DNA of 64,000 nucleotides from Syngnathus acus (Eukaryota > Chordata > Actinopteri > Syngnathiformes > Syngnathidae), in the NCBI RefSeq assembly GCF_901709675.1, contig NC_051107.1, positions 4,714,001 to 4,778,000 of the forward strand, given 5' to 3'. The translations under genes were made by a program, and so were the position numbers. This document shows positions 31,601 through 44,830 of this stretch, piece after piece (the first letter of the stretch is position 1; every line of letters starts with the position of its first letter). The notes beneath the pieces were generated by a model that made no database searches, was not told the origin of the DNA, and was given only the letters and a program-made list of their open reading frames with translations.

Positions 31601-34600
31601 TTTTTAGCGTCGTTGACGCAGGGCTCCAGGCTCTTGCTACCTCACATCACCACCCTGCTGGACTACCTCAGCCGCGTGGTCCGCAACACCGACAGGCTCA
31701 AGAAGAAGAAATTACGTCCACACGTGTCCAAGGAACTCAACATCCTCTCCAAGTAAGTCATCGCCTCGTCCCTCATTTTGTCTCTCTTACATATGTCTTC
31801 CATTTTTTTTTTATTATTATTATTCATCTGCCAGGATCAGTCGGTTCGTTCGAGACAAGGAGCAGAGTTCAATGCTCATTGAGCTCTTGCTGCCTTACCT
31901 GTTGAGAGGCAAAAACTCTCAGGTAAGGATTTTGGTCAACATTTTTTTTTTATAGCCCATGAACGACTTGACTGTTGATTTCAGGAGACGGAATTGGACA
32001 TCCTGGCCACCGTACAGAACTTGCTGCAGCAGTGCGTTCAGCCGTCGGCCTTCCTGCAGCCTCTCACCAAACTCTTCTCCGTCATTCACAACAAGGATCC
32101 CAGGAAGGCTCTCGCCTGCGTCTTCCATGTAAGTATTTTATTTTGAGGTGCTACTCGGTATCCAAAGTTTGACGAGCACCTCTGTTACCATCAGACGTTG
32201 TCCGACATGGATCCTTCGCTCAGCTACATCGCCGACGTGGCCACAAAGGTGAGCTACTTTGAGACCTCGACGAAACAAATGGATCCTTGACTGTCACCGC
32301 TCCGCTTCCAGCTCAACGCCTTCGACAGTCGCCATTTGGACGAGGTTCACTTCGACGTCCGCCTGACGGCTTTCCAAGACGCCATCAAGCGGATAAGGGA
32401 GATGAAGACCCTCGACCTCAACTACATCAACACCCTCATACACAACTGCTTCCACACTTACGAGGTGACGATTCGTGGGATGCTTCGCGACCGAGCTGAT
32501 CACTTTTTACTTATACTTGGACTCGATCCCATACAGATCGAGGACATGTCGCTCGGCGACAACGCCACCTTGTGTCTGTCGGCCATAATCGTCCGGATAG
32601 CAGCAGTCGGCGCCGGAGAGAAGGTCTACAAGGACATCGTCCAGCACACCATCTTGGACGCCATACACAAGGGGCTTCAGAGCAAGAAGGAGGTATTTTC
32701 AACAAACGCTGCTGCCACCTAGTGGCGGGAAAATTACGTTTTCATAAAAATCTCCCGTCTTTTGTTAGAGCGTGCAGCACGAATACACCAACGTTCTCGC
32801 CTGCCTGGTGAAGACCTTCCCCACGAGGAAAGAGTTCCAAGACATGGTGCAGCTCACCGACTACAACGACCCCGAGTCGGACTTCTTCGAGCACATGAAG
32901 CACATTCAGGTACGGAGGTTTCTCAATCCGCTTCCCTCTTTGGATATTTATTTGTGCGCGTCTTCCTTCAGATCCATCGTCGGGGTCGAGCCCTGAGGAA
33001 GTTAGCCAAGCAGCTAACGGAGGGCAGCGTGATGTTGTCACCGCGTTCCTTGCAGAATTACATCATGCCGTACGCCTTGACGGTGCTGACGGATGAGAAG
33101 TTGCTGCAGGTGACGCTCACGTTGTCAATCCCGCCATGAGTTTGATTTTGAGTGTTAATTTTTCTTTTTTCGTGGCGCACCGCAGCGCGAGAACATGACG
33201 ACGGCGTGCGTGGACATCGTGGCCGCCGTGTGTCGCCGGCTGACCTGGTCCAAGTACTTGTACTACCTGAAGCATTTCGTTCACGTCCTGCAGACGTCGA
33301 AGGTCGAGCAGAAGCTGGCTGTGAAGTGAGCGGGACACTCAACCCGAATTGGAACTCCTCTCATTTTGTTGTTATTTTAATTTTATTTTTCTGTAACCTC
33401 CAGCTTGCTGGTCAAAATCCTCGAGGCGTTCCACTTCGACCGAGAGACTCTCACCCGAGAGATGGAAGCTGCGAAAGCCAGAGAAGGTAAAAGCTTTCTT
33501 GTTGGGTTGAAAATATAGTCGATATAACTTGAATGAGCGTTTTTTTGAAGATGCAACGATGGACGTCGAGGAAGACGCTGCGGCCGAACCATCGGTGAAA
33601 AGCGGGGGCGACGAAGCCACGGAAATTGACGAGAAAGCGAAAACCGAGAAACCGCCGGCGCCTCCCAAACCCGTGGCGGTTTCCTGCGGTCTGCCGCAAA
33701 GCGCATCGCAGCTGGAGGTTCTCCTCAGCACCATCCAGGAGAGCGTCACCAGCAGCGTGTTGCCTCGCCTTCATAAATGCCTCAATGCCAAGGTATGATT
33801 TTTTTTACCCACGTGGATGTCAATCAAGAATAGTTACAAGCCTTGCGGACATTTAGGTGAAACGTGACGATGAGCACAAAGCGGTGAAGTCAAAGCAGGT
33901 GAAGGAAGAAGAAGTGGCACGCATCCCCATCGCCTTCGCCATGGTCAAACTCATGCAGACGCTTCCTCCGCATATCCTGGAGTCCAACTTGCCCGGGTAC
34001 GCCGCTTATTTTATTTTTTTGCGCTCAGCAAAAAAGGATCAACAATGTCTTTCCATCCAGGATCCTCATCAAGTTGTGCGTGATACTGAGGAACCGATTC
34101 CAAGAGGTGCGCGACGTCGCCAGGGCAACGCTGGTGAAGATCATCGAGACGCTGGGCTATCGCTACCTGCGCTACCTCCTCAAGGAGATGCAGGGGATCC
34201 TCGTTAAAGGCTACCAGGTACCAAAATATTTCAGAAATCAAATACGGCACACCTCTGATTGTGTGTTTTTGTCTCGCAGGTCCACGTTTTGACATTTACA
34301 GTCTACCAGCTGCTCTTGGCCCTCAGCCCAAGTCTGAAAAGCGGCGACCTGGACCCGTGCATGGGCATGCTCATCAAAGTATGGGTGCTTCAGTCTCATT
34401 TCTGACTCGCTCGTTTTTAATCTTCACTTCTCATCGCGGCCGCTCAGATCTTCAACCACGAGCTGTTCGGCGACGTCGCCGAGGAGAAGGAAGTGAAGGG
34501 CATCGTCTCTAAGCTGATGGAGGCGCGGCACAGCAAGAGCATGGACTCCTATAAGATTCTGGCCCAGTTCTGCAGCAAGGAGAGCATCACCATGATTGTT

Positions 34601-37600
34601 CTCCCATTGAAGGAGGTGGGCGGAGTCCAGTCGGATGATGTCATTTTTTTTTCCTCCATGAGGTTTAACCATTCCTTGCGTCATTTCAGATCCTGGAGGA
34701 CTCAAAGAGTCTCAAGGTGTCTAACCGTGTGGCGGCGATTCTGCGGCGCCTGGTTCTGGGTCTCCTGGAAAACGCAGGCATGGGCGCCTCTGATATCCTC
34801 CTCCTGAGCCACAGTCTCATCAGCCAGAGTTTGCCTCTGCTCACCAAGAAAGACAAGTAAGGACACAAAGTGACGAGTCGACATTTTTTTTGGCATCGTT
34901 TACTTCACCACGCGTGTCGGTAGGGACAAAGCGTCAGCTCGGCCTCCGCCGGACCCTCGCCTGCCCCCTCCTAGCTGCTTACTCCTGCCTCCGACTCCAA
35001 AAAGGGGCGGGGTTAAAGCTCCGGTTAGCCGCCGGACCAACATGCACATCCTGGTGGAGGCGGGGCTTAAGGTAAGCACAAAATATCCATTTCAAGGGGG
35101 CTACTTGTCATCATCGCTCGTCTTCTACAGCTGCTCCATTTGAGTCTGAAGAAAGCCAAAGTGACATCGAGCATGGAGTCGGCCCTTGAGATGTTGGACC
35201 CTTTCGTGACCATGCTCCTGGAATGCCTCAACTCCATGCACGTCAAGGTGAGGAGCGGCTCGGATTCCCGCCAAAACGTGGAATCGAATCCCTTGTTCCT
35301 CGCTAATCAGGTGATCACGGAAGCGCTGGTGGCGTTCACGTGGGTGCTGAAGTTCCCTCTGCCCGCCGTGGCGAAGAACACCAATCAGCTGACCAAGCAG
35401 CTTTTTGTCCTGCTGAAGGATTACTCCAAGGCGGGAGCGGCGCGAGGGGAGAACTACCTCTTGGTCCAGGAATGCTTCAAGGTCGGAAATTGTGACAGTT
35501 ACTTTGAGAAAGTCACTTTTTGTGCCGTAATTCTCGTTTTGCTCTTTTAGACCATCACCATCCTGGTGAAAAATGTAAACAACAGCAAGATATCCGAGGT
35601 CCAACTCCAGGTTCTGCTGGGGTACGCCGAGGAGGACATCTACGACCAATCTCGGCGAGCGACTGCCTTCGGGCTTCTGAAGGTCCTTTTTTTTTTCTTC
35701 TTTTTTTTTTTTTTTGTGCTCTGCTTAAATATTTCAATTTCCTCAATTGCGTCGCAGGCGCTTCTGTCGCGCAAGCTCATCGTTCCCGAGATGCAGCAGC
35801 TCATGATGAAAGTGGCCCAGCTGTCAATCAACGGGAGTAACTCCATGATCCGAGTCCACTGCAGACAGGTACGCGTGGAAAAACATGGCCACCGTCCCGT
35901 TTTTATTGTTTTTTTTTTCTTTCAGATCTATTTGAAGTATTTGCTGGATTACCCCATTGGGAAGAAGCTGCAGGACCACATGGACTTCATCGTGTCCCAG
36001 CTGACGTATGACCACGACACGGGGAGGGAGTCCGCGTTGGAGATGCTCGCCTTCATCTTCCAGACTTTCCCTGAGGTACTCCTCAAGCGAGGCCTTTGCT
36101 TTTCACAGTGCTAGCATTTTTTTTTTCTCTTTTCTCCCAGAAATTACTGACCAAGTTCAACAAGCTCTTCTTCGCCCCACTGGCGCTGGTCGTGGTCAAC
36201 GACGACTCGACGCGCTGCAAGAAAATGGCCGCCATGGCCATCAAAGCCCTCCTGACCAAGTTGAACGCCAACGAGCGGAACACTCTTTTCTCGCTCGTCA
36301 GAAGTTGGCTGGATGAAGAGAAGGCACGTTGGCTCTGCTCGCTCTTTTTTTTTTTTTATATTTCAACGTGGACTTAACGGTGTTGCAGGTGAGCCTGAAG
36401 CGTCTGGGCGCTCAGCTGTGCGGTTTGTTCGTGGAGGTCGAGGAGGACGAATTCGCCAAACGTTTGGACAACTTGCTGCCGCTGTTGGTGAAGGAGCTCG
36501 ACCCCGACAAATACGATGACGTGAGATCTGAAAATCCTTTTTGATAGACACGGGTCCCATCATCACCTATTTTGATGACTTTCCTCGACAGATTGAAGAG
36601 GAGGAGGATGAGCGAGCAGCAGACAGGCTCCTTTTCACTTATCTGACGCTTGTCACCAAATTAATCCAACACTGCGGCTTCTTGGACCTCACCAAACCGC
36701 GTGACACCCTTGTCCAAATTTGGGGTAAGGCGCCCATTTCCCTTTTTTGACTCAAATATGAACCCGCTGTGTTTTTTTTTTTTTTTTTTGTAGGCCACGT
36801 CGAAGCCCATTTGCGCTACCCTCACTGCTGGGTGTGGCTGACCGCCTCGCAGCTTTTCGGCCAGCTCTTCGCCGCCCGCCAGGCCGAGGAGCTGGCGGCG
36901 GCGTGGAAAGAGAAGAGAGGCGGGAAATCGCAGCCTAAAGTAGCCACCACTTTTATCACAAGCAACTTGGATAAAAGGGTAAAGGTCAATCAAGTGATTT
37001 TTATTGTTACAACTTTTCCAATCTTGTCGTTTATTCTTTTTCCGCAGATGAGAGAGCTGGCGTTATCCTTCTGCCATCAACTGCAGTCCAAATTCTTAGA
37101 CACGGCGTCCGGGGAGCAGGTGATCAAAAACCTCCTCTTCGTGGGCAAGGTCATCTATCTCCTCTCCCCGGAGTCGGACATCGGCTCCCCTGAGGAGGAA
37201 ACGGAGGAGGAGGAGAATGAAGATGAGGAGGAGGATGAAGAAGACGACAACAAAGACAACAAACCTCCATCGCTGCTGTGGCTGATAAAGAAGCTATCGC
37301 TAATGGCTAAAAGGGAGGCGGCAAACAATCCCAAAATTCCCCTGAAGGTACCAAAACAAATATTTTAATGCCGCCACACAAGAAGTTGAGTAAGAAACCA
37401 AATGTTGATTTTATTTTCAGAGAACCTGTGTTTTTAAATTCCTGGGAGCAATCGCAATGGACCTCGGCAAGGAGCGACTCGGTCCCTATTTGACCACCAT
37501 CATCGCGCCGCTCTACAGAGAACTGGAGAGCACCTACGCGGAGCAAGGTAAAAATTAATTCGCCATCCCTTCCGAAAAGAGAAAGCTCTCGCCAATGCCG

Positions 37601-38037
37601 AGTTGTCGCCGTCAGACCCGACGCTCAAGAACTTGGCTCAGGAGCTGATCGAGCTGATGAAGAAACAAACGGGACTGGAGACGTTCTCGTTGGCGTTCAC
37701 GGCGGTGCAGAGGCAGTTCGCCGTCAGGCGTACCAAGCGCAAGCGGCAACGAGCTATGCAGGTACAGACGGCGTAGCATTTGAAATTTTTAGGAACTCTT
37801 TTTAAAAAAATAGATAAATGTCAGTATAAAAAATTTTTTTTAAAGGTGTGGCACAACTTAACTTTTGTTTTTGTCTTCCAGGCTGTGACCAACCCCGACA
37901 TCGCAGCTAAGAAGAAACTGAAGAAGCACCTCAATAAAATTGAGGCCAAAAAGCGCAAGATCGAGTTCCTCCGGCCTGGGTATAAAGCCAAGAAGCACCG
38001 TAGCCACGCGCTCAAAGACCTGGCCATGGTGCAGTGA
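25636..38037 (+). CDS. utp20: utp20: U3 snoRNP / SSU processome HEAT-repeat protein
   Basis: Very large multi-exon gene for UTP20 (DRIM), a nucleolar SSU-processome scaffold needed for 18S rRNA maturation. The first exons are 25636-25686, 25759-25839 and 25919-25985. They join in frame to give MKIKSKSAYHKSENTFKFLT and IDRTGSYAEEVETYFFEGLT. Text typical of the family continues throughout, for example EWVFTCLSYLYKYLWRLMVK, EHIRRFAAESFAFLMRK, TKFNKLFFAPLALVVVNDD and the C-terminal KIEFLRPGYKAKKHRSHALK, ending DLAMVQ and TGA at 38035-38037. Acidic low-complexity stretches occur near 29255-29330, 29660-29705 and 37190-37262. Most introns are under 120 bp. I did not splice all of the roughly 60 exons, but the span and the ordered family motifs fit the full-length protein of about 2,700-2,800 residues. 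Convergent with arl1. Confidence 0.97.
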
Positions 38038-38702
38038 GTCAATCACGGAACTTTTTTTTTCGTAAATACGTTCGGTAAAATGACATTTTTCATCTTTTTT
38101 TGTGTGTATAGCATTTTTATAAATCCTCTTATAATTCTATAAAAACAAAACGGTTTCAACACAAATGTTAGAATCACCAAAAGTCTTTACTGAGAATCAT
38201 TTTGACTGTACAAGCAGATATAAATATGCAACCATTCAGTTTTAAGCAGTTTTCCATAAATTCATTATTCTGCAAAACAATAGGGGGGGGGTAAATACAC
38301 AATACAAAATAAAGTCAAGGTGGGGAGGAAAATGGATCTACTAAAAGTACAAAAAGAGACTGCAATAACACTTTGAGTGTAAAGAATTGGCGGAGCGTCA
38401 CGGCGTCTCTCGTTCGTTTTAAGCGGTCGAGACTTCCGGGTGATGGGAGCGAAGAGATCCGACCAAAGGCCACCCAGGTTTAATGTTATACTTGGTGACT
38501 CTCTTTGATTTCCTAGTAATAAGTGTAACCTGGTCCGTCCGTCACTGCGTTCCAACAATGCTTCACGCCGTCTGTAGAAACGAGGCCTCTGCTTTTCAGT
38601 CCCAGGTTTGGCCGGAGTAGGCGGGACGCGAGGTCAGTCACGTGGCTTCATACAGAAGGATATTTACAAATAAGGGGACGAGTGTCGATGTCTTATTTTA
38701 GT
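38038..38702. other. convergent 3' UTRs of utp20 and arl1
   Basis: Non-coding. ATTTTTATAAATC-type AT-rich sequence follows the utp20 stop, and minus-strand AATAAA-like signals near 38310-38320 could serve arl1. No other gene is seen. Confidence 0.5.
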
Positions 38703-39993
<1,291 letters not shown>

Positions 39994-40894
39994 ATTTCTA
40001 TAAGACCACGGGACACGTCTCGCAGGTTGATCTGAAAGCTTCCGTGTGGTGACGTGTTATTGGGTGACGTCATCCACCGACACGGAAGCTTTCTTACACG
40101 TTTTAACATATGTTACATGCAATTTATCATGTCTTATAAAAATGATATTTAAATTTTTAGTAACCCTATTTACACAAAAGTCTTAAAAGATTCCAAATTT
40201 AAAAACAGGGTTTTCATCGAAAGTGCCGCTGGTCGAACGAAAGCTGTATGCTTAAAGTGCTTATTCAAGAAGCCAAATCGTTTCTAAAACGTTTGTATTG
40301 AGTGTTTATAAAACGTTTTTATTTAGCGCAGAGTATCTTTGTTATGGACTACAGATCATTTCAAAATGTTTAGTCTTAAATGTCTTATAATAATAAATAA
40401 GCGCATAATTCTGAAACAATGTTGCAGGGGGGGAAATGAGTATTTTTCATCTTTTATACAAATACAGTAATAATCCAAAGTTTGAAAACACCTTCAAATT
40501 TAAAATATAATAAAATATAATCAATTTAAATATTCTCTCCAGCAGTCATTTCCGTTCCGTTCAAGTTTAATGACAGCTAGTGTATTTTTTTTAACAATTT
40601 TGACCCGAACATTTATTAAGCATTAAAGGGAATTTTAACACTAGTTTGGTTGTGAACGCAACTCGAGCCGGAGCGAAGGAGTTGCCCCTCTCTCAACATC
40701 ATCAAATTTATGATCTCTCTTGGAGGAATATCCTCTCGGTGAGCTGCGGCTTTAATTTTGAAAAAAGAAAAAAAAATGCAAGCCTTTTGCAGCAAGTCGA
40801 GCATGCGGGTTTGAACCCTCTTCGTCCACGGATGGGTCTGGCGGCGCCTATCGCCTGAGACATCAGTTGCAATCCTCGGCGAGACGCAGACGGG
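39994..40894. other. intergenic region between arl1 and dennd11
   Basis: Besides the promoter site at 40034-40093, it is AT-rich with no exon that I recognise. GC content rises from about 40800 into the dennd11 first exon, which fits a CpG-rich start. Confidence 0.55.
40034..40093. promoter_or_regulatory. arl1/dennd11 bidirectional promoter: 14-bp inverted repeat with ETS-like sites around a CRE
   Basis: GAAAGCTTCCGTGT (40034-40047) and ACACGGAAGCTTTC (40080-40093) are perfect reverse complements. Each holds an ACGGAAG core that fits ETS/GABPA. Between them lie a GTGACGTG and a full CRE, TGACGTCA (40065-40072). The site is 41 bp upstream of the arl1 ATG. Factor names are inference from motif shape. 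Confidence 0.65.
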
Positions 40895-43800
40895 ATGGGG
40901 GAGCGTTCGGACCGAGCCCCTCTGCTGGACTGGGAGGAGGTTCCGTCCGCGGAGAAGCCCACCGGTGCTGACAACCGGGAGCGACTCCCAAGTCCCTGTG
41001 GCTCGCCGGCTTCCACCGTGCCGGGGCTTGGGTGGAGCGGCGCTCCGGGGGGTCCAGACGGCTGCGGCGCCCCGCCCGCGACCTCCATCACCCAGGCGGG
41101 CGTGGATGGATTGCTGCGCCCCGACGCAGTGGAGCATCCCTCGGATTCAGGACCCGGGGATGTGCAGCTAGAAGAACGGATCGTGACGTGGGAGGAAAAG
41201 GACCAAATCGTCTCGGTTTTTGTGGTTGCGTTCAACACCAGAACAGGTGGGACATCAAATATGCAACACACCACTATGACGATTGCAGTTCATTAGGTAC
41301 ACACAAATATCTCTTAAAACTGCCTTCATTTTTATGTATTACCAATCACAACAATTCTATTTTGTGACTATTCCTAATAATATCAGTAAAAAAGAAAGCA
41401 CAGCGAGGACAATCCGTGTCTGCATGTCTCAAACAGGTGTGGCCCTGTTTTATGACCTGGCCTTGAGTTGGGGAAAAAAAAATAATCGGTGATTAATTAG
41501 TCATCTTAAGACTGCTACCCTCTCCATTTTCTTCTCAGGCTTCCAGCGAAACAGTATAGCCAAGTCGGCTCACTGATCCACAGGAACAAAACATGAATAA
41601 AACAGCAGCTTCTGTGCAAAGGACAGCTGGGACACTTGATGGCGGTTGGGTGGGCTTGCATTTTGCTTTCACAGTGGGCTTAACAAAGCTTCTTTGCTCT
41701 AATAAGATTTTGCCCAATTTACTTGCATCATTTTTCAACTCCAAAAGTTAAATACAACCGAACAGAACTTAGGCAGTAGCTCCAAAAATTGCATTCCTGA
41801 CCTCTTATCAGTCCATATTTACTCAACCGCCGCAGAACGTATTAAAGAAATCGACCCCGGGGTGTCCGTGTTGTTAACATGATTTATGTGTGCGTGTGGC
41901 AGGCAACATGCTTGAGTGGTGCCTGCCCAAGGATATGGACCTGGATGGAGTGGAGTTTAAAGCCATCGCCAGCGGCTCCCACAGAGTCACCACAGACTTC
42001 ATGTAAGCGGCTGCCAATTGCATGTAAATATTTCATTAACAGTTTGTTAGTGTTCATATTTTACAAGCATTTCATTCATATTTGATTGATTCTGTTATAT
42101 CTAACTGAAAAACAAAATTATTGTCAAAATTACATTTGAATTAGATCAGAAAAATGTATTTAAAGTATATTAATTATTATATATTTATTAAAGAACAGTT
42201 TTGGTCAAATAATCAATTGAATTAATAAAAAAATAACAATAAAACAAATGCATGAAATTAGAATGCTATTTGATTTGATTTATAAAACACTTTATTTATA
42301 AAATACTCATAACACTTATTTTAGAGGACACTTTTAACTCGTTAAATATTAAAAATAAAATTCAACCCAAAAAAATGAACATCTTGAACAACAGAATAAA
42401 ATCCTGTATCTTCCTCTTGGCAGAATGTGCCGCCAGTCAAAAAAAAAAAAAATTTTTTAAAAAGCAGCTCAGCCATCTGGCCATGTCGGCGCATCCATGA
42501 TTCACAGGCTTTATCTGCCCCCCCTTCCCCCTGCCCAGATACTTCCGGAAAGGCTCCTACTTCGGCTTGGCCTGCTTTGCCAACATGGCGGTGGAGAGCG
42601 CGGCGGAGCGCGGCGCCAGGATGAAGTCGGTGGGCATCCTGTCGCCTTCCTACACTTTGCTCTACCGCTACATGAGCTTCTTGGAGCACCAAGTCAGGTA
42701 ATTCCTCAACTCTGGCCTCCAGTCACTCATGTGCCTTACTCATCCACTTTCACAAAGAGCTCCTTGTTGCTCACGAGATAGCTGACATCTCGTGGATGCT
42801 TTCTCACCCCTCCCTTTTTTTTTTTTTGCTCCCGAACCAGACTCCAGCTTCAATCCCCGGGCCACTACTCTCCCTTGGAGGCCTTCTACGAGGACAAGAG
42901 GGCACTGCAGCTCCCTAGCAGCGATGACATCGTTTCTCTTTGCCCCATCAGTGCCTGGGGGGCCGCCATCAATCACAGCATGCATCCAGAAATGAAGGTT
43001 AAAAGTCACCTTTTTTTTTTTTCCTTTCTGGTTTTAAAGAGATTTTTTCCACCAGATCACCCACCCGGCTGGCTGCATGTCCCAGTTCATCCGCTTCTTC
43101 GGCGAGCAGATCATGGTGTTATGGAAGCTGGCGCTGCTCCGCCGGCGGATCCTCATTTTCTCCCCGCCCCCAGTGGGCGTGGTCTGCTACAGAGGTGCGG
43201 AGAAACTTTTTACCGACAAATCCGACATTGTTTTACGCCCGCTGTCCTCCCCTTCCGACGCTTAGTGTACTGCTGCTGTTGCCTGGCAAACATCTCCATC
43301 CCCGGGGTGGGCGTGGCCGTGCCCGAGTTCAGGCCTTTCTTCTACGTCAACGTGGCCGACATCAGCGCGTTGGAGAACGAGCTCTCCTACGTGGCCTGTG
43401 AGTAAAACCCGCATATCATTTAATTTCCCATAATTAATTCAGCCATTTTTTTTTTTCTATCAGGCACTACCGAGAAGATCTTTGAGGAGAAGCGAGATCT
43501 CTACGACGTCTACGTGGACAACCAGAACGTCAAGACCTACCGAGAAGGTCTCAAGCCATTGCTCCGCATCAGCACCGCCGATCGGGAGAAGTATCGCAAG
43601 CTCACCGAGCAGAGGTGAGGAATAAAATTTTCGGATGAGTCTTACTATTTATTGATTGCATGATTTCCATCGATGCAGGAAGATGCTGCTGTACTCCCAG
43701 GAGGAGAACGGGGACTGCGTGTCCAGCGAAGAAGATCTCTTTATTCTGTAAGTCCTCATGAGTCAAATATTGGTCAAACTTATCTTCTGAGCATGCCCAT

Positions 43801-44006
43801 TTGATTACAGGTTTTTCCTGGAGCAGAACAACAGGATTTTCCAGATCCTGAGCGAGGTGGCGGCCAGCTTGGACCCGACGCTGACGGCCGAGAACGTGAG
43901 GGCCATGGGCCTGGACCCGCACGGCGACCGGCTCTTCCTACTCCACCTGCTGGAGATCTACGGCTTTGACACGCTGCTGCTGTCCGACCAGCTTTGCTGC
44001 AGCTGA
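40895..44006 (+). CDS. dennd11: dennd11 (LCHN, KIAA1147): DENN domain-containing 11
   Basis: DENN-family protein thought to act as a Rab guanine exchange factor. Exon 1 (40895-41246) starts [15 protein letters not shown], has a Gly/Pro-rich N-terminus, then [15 protein letters not shown]. Exon 2 (41903-42002) gives [20 protein letters not shown], and later exons give [75 protein letters not shown] and [19 protein letters not shown] before TGA at 44004-44006. This order covers the N-terminal longin-like, DENN and dDENN parts. Length is near 460 residues, like the human protein. Head-to-head with arl1, tail-to-tail with fgd4. Confidence 0.95.
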
Positions 44007-44830
44007 GACGCCCATCCTGGCATCCGAAAAAAACGAATCATCATTTTTGGTTGATCTTTTTTTTATTAATAATCTCGTCGCGTCCTGTAAATAATTTTTT
44101 TGTCTTTTCAGTGTCGGTCTGCCGCAGGCCGAGTTGAAGCATTTATGTACAAATCAATTTATTTGTAAAACGTCAACGCTGTCATTGAACTGTATTTGAA
44201 GGACGTATTTTTTTTTATTTTTTAGCCGGAGCTGAGACCAAATTGAAATCTTTAAAGTGGTGTCGGCGCAGACCTTTTTGCACGCTGCCAGCTGAGCCTC
44301 CTCATCCAACGTCCAGTTGGGCTTTGAACACTAAGACAAGCACAGCTCCGCAGGGAGGAAGCTAAGTCTTTTTTTTTTTTTTCCTCTGTCGTGGTACCTT
44401 AATTTATTCCCCCATCGAAATGAATTCTTGCCCAAATCATAAAAACATCCACTAAAACTAAACTATTAATGCTAATTCCATTAGCCCTTCTGTGGCATTT
44501 CCCATTATGTGTTAGCATTAAGCTAGCATATTTTTCACAAACCTTTTTTTCTAAATAGGTACCATTGTAGTTCCCTTCGTGAATTAATTTTCAGTTCAAT
44601 GGCTGTGACGTTCATTGTGATAACACAGGATCAAATGAATGTTTTCTTAAGGTCGTTCCAATCCTGTAAAGTCTCATTTGCTGAACTCAAGCAAACCTCT
44701 TAGCAGTTGTAGACACAGCCCGATTCATGTTAAAAACTATTTATTTATTTTACTGTAAACCATTTCAGAAATAAAGTACCCCCACCACCTGTGAGGAAAA
44801 AGCAATTTTCCATTTGAATGTCGCCTATTT
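44007..44830. other. convergent 3' UTRs of dennd11 and fgd4
   Basis: Non-coding. An AATAAA at about 44769 on the plus strand is a late dennd11 poly(A) candidate, and TTTATT words supply minus-strand signals for fgd4. Several T-rich runs are present. Confidence 0.5.
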
